A DNA stretch of 44,673 nucleotides, from NCBI GenBank assembly GCA_016177915.1, contig JACOUI010000255.1, positions 1 to 44,673 of the forward strand. The letters run 5' to 3'. The DNA comes from Planctomycetia bacterium (lineage in GTDB: Bacteria > Planctomycetota > Planctomycetia > Pirellulales > S012-138). The translations under genes were made by a program, and so were the position numbers. This document shows positions 36,603 through 44,673 of the stretch, one piece after another (position 1 is the first letter of the stretch; each line of letters opens with the position of its first letter). The notes under the pieces are model-generated. The model was not told the origin of the DNA. It made no database searches and was given only the letters and a program-made list of their open reading frames with translations.

Positions 36603-38009
36603 ATGCACACGCAGCTTCTCGTTCTCGGTGCCGGGCCTGGCGGATATGCGGCGGCGTTTCTGGCGGCCGACAAAGGCCTGCAGGTGACGCTTGTGGACGC
36701 CGACCCGCGCCTGGGCGGCACGTGCCTCCTCCGCGGCTGCATTCCGTCCAAGGCCCTGCTGCACGTGGCCAAGGTGATGCACGAGGCTGGCGGGCTGCGC
36801 GAGTGGGGAATCGATTTCCCGGCACCCGCGGTGAATATCGATCTGCTTCGCACCCGCAAAGAGAAAGTGCTCAACACTCTCGCAAATGGTCTCAAGCAAC
36901 TGGCGAAGCAGCGGAAAGTGAACGTCGTCACGGGCCGGGGGCGGTTTGTCAACTCGAGCACGCTGGCCGTGGATCGGATCGCCGAGCCATTCACCTTCGA
37001 TCACTGCATCCTGGCCACCGGCTCGACGCCGGCGAAGATTCCCGCGTTCGACCTCAACAGCCCGCGCGTGATGGACTCGGCCGCTGCGCTCGATCTGCCC
37101 GACGTGCCTGCGTCGCTCCTGGTCTTGGGGGGCGGGTACATCGGCCTGGAACTGGGGACGGTGTTTGCCACGCTCGGCTCGAAGGTGACGGTCATCGAGT
37201 TGACGGAGGGACTCTTGCCGGGCGTTGATCGCGACCTGGTGAAGCCTCTTTCGGGGCGGCTGGAAAAGTTGTTTGCGGCGATCCGTCTTGAGACGAAAGT
37301 GCTGCGGCTCGAGGACCGCGGCGAGGGGATCGACGTCACCTCAGCCGGCGCCGGCGGGGAGCGGACGGAGCGGTTTGAGCGCGTGCTCGTTTCGGTGGGG
37401 CGAAAGCCGTGTACCGCAGAAATCGGCCTGGAGAAGACGCAGGTGCGGCTCGATCAGCGCGGGTTTGTCATCGTCGACGCGCAGCGGCGCACGGCGGACC
37501 CGCACATCCTGGCGATTGGCGACGTGGCGGGCGAGCCGATGCTGGCGCACAAGGCGACGCACGAGGCGAAGGTGGCCGTCGAGGCGCTGGCCGGCGAGCC
37601 GGCGTCGTTCGATCCCGTCGCCATCCCGGCCGTCGTCTTCACCGACCCGGAGATCGCCTGGGCCGGGCTGACGGAAGGGCAGGCCAAAGAGCAAGGCCGG
37701 CAGGTCGCCGTCGCGCGGTTCCCCTGGGCCGCGAGCGGCAAGGCGCAGTCGCTCGGTCGGACCGAAGGGATGACGAAAATCCTCTACGACGGCGAGACGG
37801 AGCGCGTGTTGGGCCTTGGGATCGTGGGCGCGAGCGCGGGCGACCTCATTGCGGAGTGCGTCCTGGCCCTGGAGATGGGCTGCACGCTGCGCGACGTGGC
37901 CGAAACGATCCACCCGCACCCGACGCTGGGCGAGACGGTGGGGATGGCGGCGGAGATGCCGCTGGGTCTGGCGACGGAGATTTACCGGCCGAAGCGCAAC
38001 ACTCCGTGA
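36603..38009 (+). CDS. lpdA: dihydrolipoyl dehydrogenase
   Basis: VLGAGPGGYAAAFLAADKG, GGTCLLRGCIPSKALLH redox motif, ILATGSTPAKIP, LAIGDVAGEPMLAHKATHEAKVAVEALAG, HPHPTLGETVGMAAE. Confidence 0.95.
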   Translation: MHTQLLVLGAGPGGYAAAFLAADKGLQVTLVDADPRLGGTCLLRGCIPSKALLHVAKVMHEAGGLREWGIDFPAPAVNIDLLRTRKEKVLNTLANGLKQLAKQRKVNVVTGRGRFVNSSTLAVDRIAEPFTFDHCILATGSTPAKIPAFDLNSPRVMDSAAALDLPDVPASLLVLGGGYIGLELGTVFATLGSKVTVIELTEGLLPGVDRDLVKPLSGRLEKLFAAIRLETKVLRLEDRGEGIDVTSAGAGGERTERFERVLVSVGRKPCTAEIGLEKTQVRLDQRGFVIVDAQRRTADPHILAIGDVAGEPMLAHKATHEAKVAVEALAGEPASFDPVAIPAVVFTDPEIAWAGLTEGQAKEQGRQVAVARFPWAASGKAQSLGRTEGMTKILYDGETERVLGLGIVGASAGDLIAECVLALEMGCTLRDVAETIHPHPTLGETVGMAAEMPLGLATEIYRPKRNTP

Positions 38010-38106
38010 CGTCGTCGTCGCGCTTTGCGTCCGTCGGCGCGGGGTTGCCGAGCACGCGGAGAAGAAACACGGTACAATACACAAGGACTCGCGCAGGAGA
38101 GAAACT

Positions 38107-38373
38107 ATGACTCCCGTCCTCAGCGACGAACAACGACAGGCGATTGCGGAGGGGCACGGAGCGCCGGTCTTCGTTCTCGACACTCTGTCGCAGTCGCAAT
38201 ATGTGCTCTTGCCGGCAGCGGCGTACCAGCGCATTCGCTCGCTCTTTGGCGGCGACGATCCGTTCGACATCAGCGAGACGTACGTCATTCAAGATGAGGC
38301 CGCCGACAAGGCGTGGAGCCACCCTGAGGACGCCGCCTACGACGACTACGACGCCCACCGCCAACAACCATGA
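38107..38373 (+). CDS. putative antitoxin of a MazEF/PemIK-like module
   Basis: Small acidic 88-aa ORF overlapping the MazF-like toxin start by ATGA; by position. Confidence 0.65.
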   Translation: MTPVLSDEQRQAIAEGHGAPVFVLDTLSQSQYVLLPAAAYQRIRSLFGGDDPFDISETYVIQDEAADKAWSHPEDAAYDDYDAHRQQP

Positions 38374-38723
38374 GCGTCAGCCGCGGCGACATCGTGCTGG
38401 TCGATATGCCGTTCGCCCAGGGCGGCGGTTCGAAGATAGGTCCGGCGCTCGTCGTGCAAGCGGACCGCAGCAACACTCGCCTGACGAACACAATCGTGGC
38501 CGCGGTCACCCGAAACACCAGCCGCGTCCGCGAACCGACACAGCTATTGATCGAATTGGCGACGCCCGCCGGTCAACAATCGGGCCTGCTTGCCGATTCA
38601 GCCGTGACGTGCGAGAACCTCTTCACGGTCAGTCAGCAGTTCGTTCGGCGCACGATCGGCAGCCTGTCGCCGCAAGCGATGCGGCAAATCGACGACTGCC
38701 TCAAGGCGGCACTGGGTCTGTAG
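38370..38723 (+). CDS. MazF/PemK-like toxin (type II TA)
   Basis: RGDIVLVDMPFAQGGGSKIGPALVVQADRSNTRLTNTIVAAVTRNTSR...GLLADSAVTCENLFTV typical of PemK/MazF. Confidence 0.88.
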   Translation: MSVSRGDIVLVDMPFAQGGGSKIGPALVVQADRSNTRLTNTIVAAVTRNTSRVREPTQLLIELATPAGQQSGLLADSAVTCENLFTVSQQFVRRTIGSLSPQAMRQIDDCLKAALGL

Positions 38724-38739
38724 CGAGAATCGTGCGCGC

Positions 38740-40377
38740 TCAAATCCGGATGAAGATCTTCCGCCACCACATCCACACGCAGATGAGCCACAGCACGCAG
38801 AGCACCAGCAGCGATTCCCAAAACGGGCCGTAGAAATTGTCGCTCACCGCGCGGCCCCAGAAGTCGTAGCCCGCGGCCTTGCCGATCGCGACGGCGTGGA
38901 ACTTGAGCGTGGCCGCGGTCCAGGGCTTGATGAGCTGCGCCAGGCAGTAGATGGCGATCGAGTTGAGACCCACGACCGCCAGTGGAAAGGCCAGCTTCCG
39001 CCAGCCCCAGCCGTCGATCACGCCGTAAAAGAGCGCGAAAATCACCATCGCCCAGCCCGCGCTGTACACCGTCCAGGTCGGCGTCCAGATGCGCTTCACG
39101 GCCGGGCCAAAGGTCCACGTCGCCTGCGGAATGAGCCGCCGCAGCGCGTCGGGCCAGACGGTCGTGTCGACGGCCATGGCCACGAGGATGCAGACGATGC
39201 CGCCCAGGAAGAGCCAGCGGAAATTGCTAAAGGGCGTCTCGCGCCGGCGGAACAAGAGCTGGCCGGCCATCAGGCCGAAGATCATCGTGGCGATCGAGGG
39301 CACGAAGTTGAGCGTCTGGTAGCCGCCGTCATTGACCCAGAATTGCTTGTCCTTCCAGGGCTTTTCGTGGCGCGGGAAGACGTTGAGATACTTGCGGTCG
39401 AAGTCGGCGGCGGCGTTGGTGTGTTTGTTCCAGTGCGCCGCCAGGCCCGTGAATTGGTCCCAGTCTTTCTCCGCCAGCGGCCCCGCGCGGGCCGAGCCGT
39501 CCTTGGGGTTGATGGTTTGCCGGTAGGCGATCACGTCGTCGCGCTCGGCCGGCTTGGGCGCGTACTGGAAGAACCACCACCAGTAGCCGCCCAGGATGGC
39601 GGCGATCACGGCCAGGTGCAGCCACCAGCCGCGATTGCAGAGGACCCAGACGACCATGTAGCCCAGGCCGATCTGCGTGAGCACGTTGACGAACGTGAAG
39701 TTCGTCTGCGGGCCGGAGTTCGACGACAGGAACACGCCGAGCAGGATCAGGATGACGCAGCGCAAGACGGCGTGCAGGAAGCGGCGAATCCAGAAGTGCC
39801 CCTCGGCCTTGCGGCGGGACTCGGCAAACGGGATCGCCGCCCCCACGATGAACATGAACGACGGCTGGATCAGGTCCCAGAACGAGCAGCCGACCCAGGA
39901 GACGTGCTCGAACTGGTAGGCCAGCGTATTCCAAAGCTGCGGCCAGAACCGGCCGAGCGTCGTGCCGGCGTGCTGCTGCAGAACTTCCTGATGGTCCCGC
40001 ACGATCCTGGCAAAGCCGAAGCCGCCGGAGATCATCGCCAGCATGACGAAGCCGCGATAGGCGTCGAGCGAGACGAGACGGGTCGTCGGGCGGACGGCCG
40101 GCGCGGCGGGCGACACTTCGCGGATTTCGCGGCTAGGCAGTGGCTGGGCGTAAGGGTATCGCTTAGGCAGCATCGCCGACGCGGGCTGACCGGATGTCGG
40201 GGCGGAGGCCGACTTGACAGGCGCGGGCGTGACCGGGGCCAACTTGAAGGCCTCTTTCGCGCCGCTTGTCGGCGCGCCGGATGCGGGAGTAGGGCCGGGC
40301 GGGGGACCGAGGTTGGCCGGTGGGGGTCCGATCGGCTTGGGCAGGTCCGGCGAAGTGGATGAGTCGGTCGCAGCCAT
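38740..40377 (-). CDS. DUF5009 / heparan-alpha-glucosaminide N-acetyltransferase-like membrane acyltransferase
   Basis: TTRLVSLDAYRGFVMLAMISGGFGF, WVGCSFWDLIQPSFMFIVGAAIPFA, multiple TM helices; ATG 40377. Confidence 0.85.
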   Translation of the reverse strand: MAATDSSTSPDLPKPIGPPPANLGPPPGPTPASGAPTSGAKEAFKLAPVTPAPVKSASAPTSGQPASAMLPKRYPYAQPLPSREIREVSPAAPAVRPTTRLVSLDAYRGFVMLAMISGGFGFARIVRDHQEVLQQHAGTTLGRFWPQLWNTLAYQFEHVSWVGCSFWDLIQPSFMFIVGAAIPFAESRRKAEGHFWIRRFLHAVLRCVILILLGVFLSSNSGPQTNFTFVNVLTQIGLGYMVVWVLCNRGWWLHLAVIAAILGGYWWWFFQYAPKPAERDDVIAYRQTINPKDGSARAGPLAEKDWDQFTGLAAHWNKHTNAAADFDRKYLNVFPRHEKPWKDKQFWVNDGGYQTLNFVPSIATMIFGLMAGQLLFRRRETPFSNFRWLFLGGIVCILVAMAVDTTVWPDALRRLIPQATWTFGPAVKRIWTPTWTVYSAGWAMVIFALFYGVIDGWGWRKLAFPLAVVGLNSIAIYCLAQLIKPWTAATLKFHAVAIGKAAGYDFWGRAVSDNFYGPFWESLLVLCVLWLICVWMWWRKIFIRI

Positions 40378-40572
40378 GGCTTTCTCCTGCGTCTGGCCCG
40401 AGATCGGCCAGCGCGCACGCAAAGCGCCCGGCGCGCCGGCTTGGCCCCTATTTCAGATTACCCCATTGGGCGGGCCGGGGGGAGAAGAAACGCGCCGTTG
40501 GCGGATGTTACGCGAAGCCGACGACGTTTCGAAATGGACGCGGATGAGACGGATTGGGTGGATGGGCGCGGA

Positions 40573-41175
40573 TCAGCGCAGGCGGGTCGCAAACTCGCGC
40601 TGGCTGCGTTCCGGGCTTTCAATGCCAAAGTCGAGGAGCAACTGCGGATCGGGCTCAAAGTCGCCGAACTCCTTGAACAGCAGGCTCGGCTGGATGTCCT
40701 GGTTGTGCTGGTACTTGCTGGCGTACTCCGTCACGTCGCCCTTGATCTCGTGATAGAAGATCTGGCAGATCGGGACGCCGGCAAAGACCCGCACCGGCTG
40801 GACCGCGAACATCTCCAAGGTCCAGTAACCGCAAAAGCCCACGTCGCCAAACCCGGCCGTCACGTGGACGAACAAGCCCAGGCGGCCGATCGAAGAGCGG
40901 CCCTCGATCATCGGCACGAGGTTGTGGGTTTCCGTGCGTTCGGCGGTGCGGCCCAGGTAAAGCTGATTTGGGCTGAGCACGAGACCCTCCGGCGGAATCT
41001 CCAGCCGCCGCACGCGGTTGGGCCTGCTCATGTCCAGTACGACCTCCTCGTACACCATCAGTTCGTGGTGCAACGTGAGGTTGTAGCTGTTGGGGTTCAG
41101 TCGCGATTCGTCGAACGGGTCGATGACGATGTTCCGCCCAAGCTGGGCGCGGATCTCATGGCCGGAGAGGATCAT
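40573..41175 (-). CDS. dcd: dCTP deaminase
   Basis: MILSGHEIRAQLG, LNPNSYNLTLHHEL, MIEGRSSIGRLGLFVHVTAGFGDVGFCGYWTLEM. Confidence 0.93.
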   Translation of the reverse strand: MILSGHEIRAQLGRNIVIDPFDESRLNPNSYNLTLHHELMVYEEVVLDMSRPNRVRRLEIPPEGLVLSPNQLYLGRTAERTETHNLVPMIEGRSSIGRLGLFVHVTAGFGDVGFCGYWTLEMFAVQPVRVFAGVPICQIFYHEIKGDVTEYASKYQHNQDIQPSLLFKEFGDFEPDPQLLLDFGIESPERSQREFATRLR

Positions 41176-41489
41176 GCCAGTGCGGGGGCTGGAGGAGGGC
41201 CGGCGGGCGCGCTCCGTCGCGGCGATCTCGCGGCTGGCGGCGCTCGGCAAGCGGAAATATACCGCCGCGCGCGGCCTTTCGGCGAGACGCCGCGCTAGTT
41301 TTTTTCCGCGCCGGGGACGTAACGTGAGTTTCGCGGCCGGAGGTCGAGTGCAGCGCGCCCACGGTATTCAGGTTTCGAGCGGCGGAATTGTGTTTCCCCG
41401 CGGCTGCGCCTAGACTGCTTAGTCAGGCCGCGGCCGGCATTGCCGCATCGGCAGGGGGCTTCGCGGCCGGCACGTCCGGAGACATCGCC

Positions 41490-41906
41490 ATGCGTCGCGC
41501 TCTTTGGCTCTTTGCGCCCCTCGCGCTCGTACTGTCCGGCTGCGGACAAGCGCCGCAAAGCGGCGCCAGCGCCGCGCAGAATCCGCCGGCCAATCCCGGT
41601 GCGACCGAAATCGTGCCGGCCACGATGAACACCGTCGGCACGAAGGGGCGCGATTACGGCGGCGACCCGATCACCGAGCCGATCAGCCAATACTGGAAGG
41701 TGCAGGACCGGCTCGCGCTGGACACGTACAACTACGCGATGAAGCTCTACTACGCCGAGCACGGCGAGTACCCACCGACGCTGGAAGACGTCAAGCCGCT
41801 TTTGGCCATGCCGCTGCCGCCACTGAAGCCCGGCCACGAGTACGTCTATGACCCCAAGACGGGGCAGCTTTTTGTGAAGCGGCCGACGGGAGCGCCTGCG
41901 CAGTGA
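41490..41906 (+). CDS. lipoprotein of unknown function
   Basis: MRRALWLFAPLALVLSGCGQ lipobox (LSGC); ATG 41490. Confidence 0.75.
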   Translation: MRRALWLFAPLALVLSGCGQAPQSGASAAQNPPANPGATEIVPATMNTVGTKGRDYGGDPITEPISQYWKVQDRLALDTYNYAMKLYYAEHGEYPPTLEDVKPLLAMPLPPLKPGHEYVYDPKTGQLFVKRPTGAPAQ

Positions 41907-41915
41907 GCCGCGCGT

Positions 41916-42116
41916 GTGGCACGCCCTGAGCTTGCCGGACTCCAAGCGAGCCGCCGCCATCTGAGGCCGAATCATCCAATCGCGTTCCGCCCCGGCTGCG
42001 AAGGGCGTGCTCGACGCGCCACGCCCTTCGCTCATGAAGGCATGAGGCCACTTCACTTCAGGCGTTTCTTTGCGCCGGCGTAGATGCGCTGCTCGGCGAT
42101 GCTCAGGGCGTGCCAC
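41916..42116. repeat. Family 3 repeat element with 16-bp perfect terminal inverted repeats and an internal 12-bp inverted repeat
   Basis: GTGGCACGCCCTGAGC (41916-41931) / GCTCAGGGCGTGCCAC (42101-42116); internal GCGAAGGGCGTG (41998) / CACGCCCTTCGC (42020). Confidence 0.85.
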
Positions 42117-44673
42117 CCGGTTTCTTTTCGGCCGGTTTGGGCGGGGGGAGTTCCTCCGGCGGCTTGGGTCGGGCCGCCGGCGGAGGAGGAGGCGGAACGT
42201 CGCTGCCCGCAGGCCAGTGCATGTCCACCTCGACGTGCGCCGCCAGCGTGCCGTTGACAACGGCCACGTCCACATCCAGGCCCCGCAGCCAGCCCAGCGG
42301 CGGGAACCGATATCGCCCCTCCACAAACTCGCGCCCGGCCGTCGACTGCCAGCGGGGATAGCCGGCCTTGTCCTGCGCGAGGACGTACTTTCCGCCCTGC
42401 GGGCAGACGAGCCTGGCGTCGATGATCGCCTCGGCCGCGGGCAGGGCCTCTTCGCGCGGCAGGTGAAGCTGCTGCGCCATGGCGTTGAGCAGGGCCGTGT
42501 TGCCGTCGGAGGCCTGCCTGGCCCGCAGGAAACCCATCATGTCCAGCAAGCGGGCGAGGTTCGTCTGCGCCAGGTCGCCCACGTGCAGCCGCATTTGCGC
42601 CGGGCGAGGGGCGTCCTCCATGACCAGTTGCGGCCCGACGCTGCGCAGAATTTCCGGATGGAACGAGTAGGTCGTGTAGCCTCCCGATTCCAGGCGATAC
42701 CAGAAGCCGTCGCCGCGCGCGAGGCCGCGCTGCGGCGGCCCGAAGCGATCGGTGATGTACTCGTCCAGAACGGCGCCGCCGGAAGTGCCGCCGACGTAGC
42801 CGAACAGGTAGTCCGGCGGCGTCATCGCGACGTACGGCAGCACGTATTCCAGCACGGTCCGCGGCTGGCGCTGCAGCGGCAAATAACGGCTTTCCGGCGG
42901 CTTGAGGTCGCGCAGGCCCGAGAACGCGTGCTGGTCGGGATAGACGACCTCGGCGGAGAGGACATCGCCCGGCACGCGCCGCAATTGCCTGCGCGAGGGC
43001 GGCCCGAGCCCCTGGAAAAAGCTCCCGCCGTGCGTGAAGGGCGAAATGCGCGCGTCGATCACGATCAGCTCGCGCAGGCCGGCCTCGGGCGGCAGGGGCG
43101 GGGCGCCCGGCGGCGGAAGGAACGGATAGCGCTGGACCGCCAGCGCGATGGGGTCCATCCTGCCCGTCGTTTCCCGGTAGTCTCGGATGAAGGACCGATA
43201 CTGCCGCGCCTCGCTGGGCGTGACGGTTGTAAACTCGATGTCGGGGACGGGCAGGAACGTGCCCCGCGCGCCGCGGGCCGAGTCGAGCACGAGGTCGCCG
43301 CGCAGCAGCGTGCGGCTGCCGCCCGGCAAATCGCCGAACGAGGGCGGCAGGAACCCTCCGACGATGAGGTCGTCGAGCGTGTCGGCCTTGACGTGCTCGG
43401 CCTTAGCGGCGAGCCGCGCCATCCGCGCCAGCTCGAGGTTCCCGGCCGCCCGCAGCCGGCGCAGCATCTCGACGCGGTAGCGGGGGCTGGCGAGGTTTTC
43501 GAAGAAGGCGTCGGAGGCATAGAAGAAGACCGTGTCGCCGCGCGCGACGGGCAGGAGCGAGCGCGCGTTAAGGAACTCCGCCGACGCGCCGAGCGCTTGC
43601 GTGCCCTCGCCCGCTTCGTAAAACCGCCCGACGATGTAGCGCGACGTGGTGACCAGGTGATAATTGCCGTCGATCGCGTAGAACGAGCGGACGCGGTTGT
43701 CGGGCGTGGAGATGAACGAGACCTGGCGGCCGGCTACGTCGATCATCCGCTCGACGGCTTCCTTTTGATCGGCCAGCGCAGCCTGGCGCTGCTGTTTGAT
43801 GCCGCCGGCCAGCGCCAGCGAAGCGCCGAGGTTGTTGGCCTCGAAGACGACGCCGGTGGCGCCGCCTTCGCGGAGGAAGGGGTCCGTGCCGATCCAGGCG
43901 ACGTCGGCCACGACGAGCCGGGCCAGCTCGGATTCCTTGAGGACGAGCTGCCGTTGGAGCTTGTCGGAGAGGCTGTAGTTCACCCCGCGCAGCGCCAGCA
44001 GGTTCGCCAGGTCGCCGCCCGTCTGCTCCAGCGTCTTTCGCAGCCAGATGAAATTGCCGAAGCTGCCGCAGCGGACGTAGAAGCACTCCTCCGGCACGTG
44101 CATCGCGATCGGCTCGACCGCCACGTCGGCCGAGGCGTCGGGAACAAGGAGCGGCGGACCCTCGGGCATGGCGGGCAGCGGCAGGTCGGCCAGCTCGCCG
44201 TCCTTCATCGCCCCCAGCATCGTTTCGCGCTGCAGCTCGATCTTCAGCGATTCGGTCCCGGCGAGCGGGCCGAGGATGTCGTCCATCTTTGGCAGATTGA
44301 AGACCGTGGCGAGCCAGGCTTCGCCCTGGTCGGGCATGGCGAGGCCCAGCCGCCGCGAGAGCATGCACTGCAGGTAGTTTTCCAGCACGGGCGGGTAGTC
44401 CTCGGCGCTTTCCAGCAGGCGAGGTCCCGGCGTGTACTGCGACCACCACATGCCGAGGAGCTGTTGGTGGGTGATGCGATCGACACGCGGGCGGACGGCC
44501 ACCTTGTACCCTTGAGGAATGTAGACGTTGAGGTCGAACGGCTCCTTGCCGCGGAAGAGAAAGTAGCCGTTGGCCTGCCGCGGGCGGATGCCGAGGATCT
44601 CGCGGAGCGCGCCGCGGACGGGCGCGGCCTGGTAGCAGGGGTAGAGTACGCGGCCGTTTTGCTCTTCGACGAA
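42103..44673 (-). CDS. large protein of unknown function with Pro-rich C-terminus, runs off right edge
   Basis: ORF track starts at a GTG (44502), but the frame stays open to 44673: FVEEQNGRVLYPCYQAAPVRGALREILGIRPRQANGYFLFRGKEPFDLNVYIPQGYKV-AVRPRVDR..., so the true start is outside the window. Confidence 0.8.
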   Translation of the reverse strand, partial: FVEEQNGRVLYPCYQAAPVRGALREILGIRPRQANGYFLFRGKEPFDLNVYIPQGYKVAVRPRVDRITHQQLLGMWWSQYTPGPRLLESAEDYPPVLENYLQCMLSRRLGLAMPDQGEAWLATVFNLPKMDDILGPLAGTESLKIELQRETMLGAMKDGELADLPLPAMPEGPPLLVPDASADVAVEPIAMHVPEECFYVRCGSFGNFIWLRKTLEQTGGDLANLLALRGVNYSLSDKLQRQLVLKESELARLVVADVAWIGTDPFLREGGATGVVFEANNLGASLALAGGIKQQRQAALADQKEAVERMIDVAGRQVSFISTPDNRVRSFYAIDGNYHLVTTSRYIVGRFYEAGEGTQALGASAEFLNARSLLPVARGDTVFFYASDAFFENLASPRYRVEMLRRLRAAGNLELARMARLAAKAEHVKADTLDDLIVGGFLPPSFGDLPGGSRTLLRGDLVLDSARGARGTFLPVPDIEFTTVTPSEARQYRSFIRDYRETTGRMDPIALAVQRYPFLPPPGAPPLPPEAGLRELIVIDARISPFTHGGSFFQGLGPPSRRQLRRVPGDVLSAEVVYPDQHAFSGLRDLKPPESRYLPLQRQPRTVLEYVLPYVAMTPPDYLFGYVGGTSGGAVLDEYITDRFGPPQRGLARGDGFWYRLESGGYTTYSFHPEILRSVGPQLVMEDAPRPAQMRLHVGDLAQTNLARLLDMMGFLRARQASDGNTALLNAMAQQLHLPREEALPAAEAIIDARLVCPQGGKYVLAQDKAGYPRWQSTAGREFVEGRYRFPPLGWLRGLDVDVAVVNGTLAAHVEVDMHWPAGSDVPPPPPPAARPKPPEELPPPKPAEKKPGGTP

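Noticed and set aside
38896-40362. 488-aa plus-strand ORF
   Set aside because: Antisense to the DUF5009-like gene.
1-44673. CRISPR arrays, tRNA, rRNA, prophage or transposase genes
   Set aside because: No recognisable signatures found by reading; a dedicated scan (tRNAscan, Infernal, ISfinder) would be needed to exclude them fully.

Overview
High-GC window of about 44.7 kb with gene content typical of a planctomycete-like bacterium (DUF1559 protein, many Ser/Thr kinases, FHA-kinase, large lineage-specific proteins). This taxonomic guess is inference only. I support about 38 coding regions, mostly housekeeping or metabolic. They include an frdABCD-type fumarate reductase operon, bioD plus an OleC-like AMP ligase, LOG protein, mobA, a REC-GGDEF-CBS protein, rho, clpX, KDPG aldolase, class IV aminotransferase, aceE, larB-nnrD, lpdA, a mazEF-like pair and dcd. 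Two CDSs run off the window edges and are absent from the ORF track. The most notable observations are: (1) rho is split by a single in-frame TAG (CAG-TAG-GGA context) between its RNA-binding N-terminus and its ATPase domain, with a GTG restart and an AGGGA Shine-Dalgarno-like sequence right after it; (2) several families of dispersed palindromic repeats, some supplying the stop codon and last residues of unrelated genes (two unrelated proteins end ...GGTP-TGA, two others end in TAG from the same hairpin repeat), and one copy sitting in frame inside a membrane-protein gene; (3) an FHA protein with a kinase fold lacking the catalytic Asp and Lys (HRN-V-T instead of HRD-L-K); (4) two truncated VOC/glyoxalase tails flanking a Rieske ferredoxin gene. 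No CRISPR, rRNA, tRNA or transposase was recognised.
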